A stretch of 13,490 bases of DNA. Source: BOG-1184 sp049514575 (lineage in GTDB: Bacteria > Fibrobacterota > Chitinivibrionia > Chitinivibrionales > Chitinispirillaceae). The position numbers were made by a program, and so were the translations under genes. The stretch's first letter is position 1. Each line of letters starts with the position of its first letter. The stretch spans positions 1 through 13,490 of the forward strand of contig JBEKUX010000071.1 in assembly GCA_049514575.1 (NCBI GenBank), in the 5' to 3' direction. This document shows positions 12,871 to 13,490 of this stretch, one piece after another. The notes beneath the pieces were generated by a model, which made no database searches, was not told the origin of the DNA, and was given only the letters and a program-made list of their open reading frames with translations.

Positions 12871-13341
12871 CTAAAAGATAATATTCATGCAGCATTTTTT
12901 GAATTTCTTCCCGCTGCCGCACGGACAGGGATCGTTGCGGTTGACATCAGTATACCGTTTCCTAAATGTTTCTCCCCTCACCGAGCCATCATCCCGGAAT
13001 TTTGACTGGTATTGTTCCTCCAGAGCGGAAACCCACCCCGTCCACGCACCGGCCGGAGGATATCGACCTGATTGCGCCAGGTAATCAAAGAACCCGCGCA
13101 ATAGTTCCGGTACAATGCGCCGGACACTGAGTGGAGTATCAATCCGGGTCATGCGATTGAGCAGGATTTCTTCGAGGTCTGTAATGGAAAACGCTTCAGG
13201 CGAACATCCACTCCGTACCCGGCAAGCTTCGGCAAAAACTCCGAGGATTTTTTCCGCATGAGGTTTTTGGTCAGGGTCAATGAATAGAAATTGCTGTGAC
13301 AAAAGAAAATCATCAGTAAGGCTTTTAAAATCGGAAAACAT
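12871..13341 (-). CDS. SEC-C zinc-motif protein of unknown function
   Basis: A 156-residue protein. The C-terminus carries a textbook SEC-C motif, RNDPCPCGSGKKFKKCC (135-151), with the CxC-X8-CC zinc ligands Cys139, Cys141, Cys150 and Cys151; the motif is known from SecA, where it binds zinc and helps contact SecB and ribosomes. The remaining 130 residues are mainly helical (for example DLEEILLNRMTRI and RIVPELLRGFFDYLAQ) and match nothing I recognise. Such short SEC-C proteins are widespread and mostly uncharacterised; the motif usually acts as a protein or nucleic-acid contact module. The start at 13341 has only a weak GGAAAA upstream. It begins 6 bases after the stop of the gene cut by the right edge, so the two probably form an operon. 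It is too short to be a SecA remnant, and it lacks helicase motifs. Confidence 0.85.
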   Translation of the reverse strand: MFSDFKSLTDDFLLSQQFLFIDPDQKPHAEKILGVFAEACRVRSGCSPEAFSITDLEEILLNRMTRIDTPLSVRRIVPELLRGFFDYLAQSGRYPPAGAWTGWVSALEEQYQSKFRDDGSVRGETFRKRYTDVNRNDPCPCGSGKKFKKCCMNIIF

Positions 13342-13347
13342 ACAGCA

Positions 13348-13490
13348 TTATTTTTCCAAGCGGCTTATCAATATCTGCCGAGTGTTCCTTGCCACAATCT
13401 CATAAAGCCTGACGATCGGCAGATACCGGAAGAACTGTCGCCTGCCGTGTGAGGCCTTTACGCTGACAAGCTTATCATGCAACCGTCGCG
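13348..13490 (-). CDS. C-terminal end of a gene cut by the window edge
   Basis: On the minus strand a frame is open from the right edge for 46 codons to a TAA at 13348-13350. The peptide is basic and helical (VKASHGRRQFFRYLPIVRLY, then EIVARNTRQILISRLEK). I do not recognise it. It is considered a real gene end because its stop lies 6 bases before the SEC-C start on the same strand and no competing frame explains the stretch. Confidence 0.5.
   Translation of the reverse strand, partial: RRLHDKLVSVKASHGRRQFFRYLPIVRLYEIVARNTRQILISRLEK

Noticed and set aside
1..13490. CRISPR arrays, tRNA or rRNA genes, intact transposases, toxin-antitoxin or defence genes
   Set aside because: No regular spaced repeats, no cloverleaf or rRNA-like stretches, and no open frame with matching motifs was seen.

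Overview
The window looks like chromosomal DNA of a Gram-negative (diderm) bacterium of medium GC content. It carries a retrograde lipid-transport (Mla/MCE) operon, a lipoprotein, a predicted outer-membrane beta-barrel protein and a secreted glycoside hydrolase with a type-IX-secretion-like C-terminal tail. The mix of a FecR-domain protein, CHASE2-type and FHA-GAF-type class III nucleotide cyclases, an MCE operon and a T9SS-like sorting tail is what I would expect from Fibrobacterota (Chitinispirillia or Chitinivibrionia type) or a neighbouring FCB-group lineage. That taxonomic placement is inference only; no rRNA or marker gene is present.

Layout. A secreted FecR-domain protein is encoded on the minus strand at 20-742. 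It is followed by a 427-base intergenic region holding two diverged copies of a hairpin-containing repeat. A small DUF3307-type membrane protein (1170-1505, plus) converges on a TPR lipoprotein (1520-2377, minus). Next is a GC-rich structured block (about 2443-2592) of unknown nature. A long minus-strand block follows, read from 9469 down to 2589: an FHA-GAF-class III cyclase with a novel-looking tail, a terminator-like hairpin, then a CHASE2-transmembrane-class III cyclase and the mlaE, mlaF and mlaD homologues. The last four are packed tightly, with gaps of 18 and 29 bp and one 11-bp overlap, and are probably one operon. A divergent promoter region (9470-9791) separates this block from a plus-strand GH39-like glycosidase (9792-11660). 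After it comes a three-hairpin RNA-like element ending in a strong terminator (11671-11803), a beta-barrel protein (11870-12649) and another strong terminator (12670-12708). The right edge carries a minus-strand SEC-C zinc-motif protein and, immediately upstream of it, the C-terminal end of a gene cut by the window.

How it fits together. The MlaE-MlaF-MlaD set is an inner-membrane phospholipid transporter core: permease, ATPase and periplasmic MCE lipid-binding ring. Its operon begins with a cyclase whose CHASE2 sensor faces the periplasm, so a link between an envelope signal and lipid transport is plausible, but the sequence does not prove it. The two cyclases differ: the FHA-GAF enzyme keeps every expected catalytic residue, while the CHASE2 enzyme has Val where the transition-state Asn should be. 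The MlaF homologue also has a degenerate ABC signature (LSAYE instead of LSGGx). These two substitutions in one operon, and the three unexplained structured intergenic elements, are the most interesting points. I did not find CRISPR arrays, tRNA or rRNA genes, intact mobile elements or an obvious defence system.
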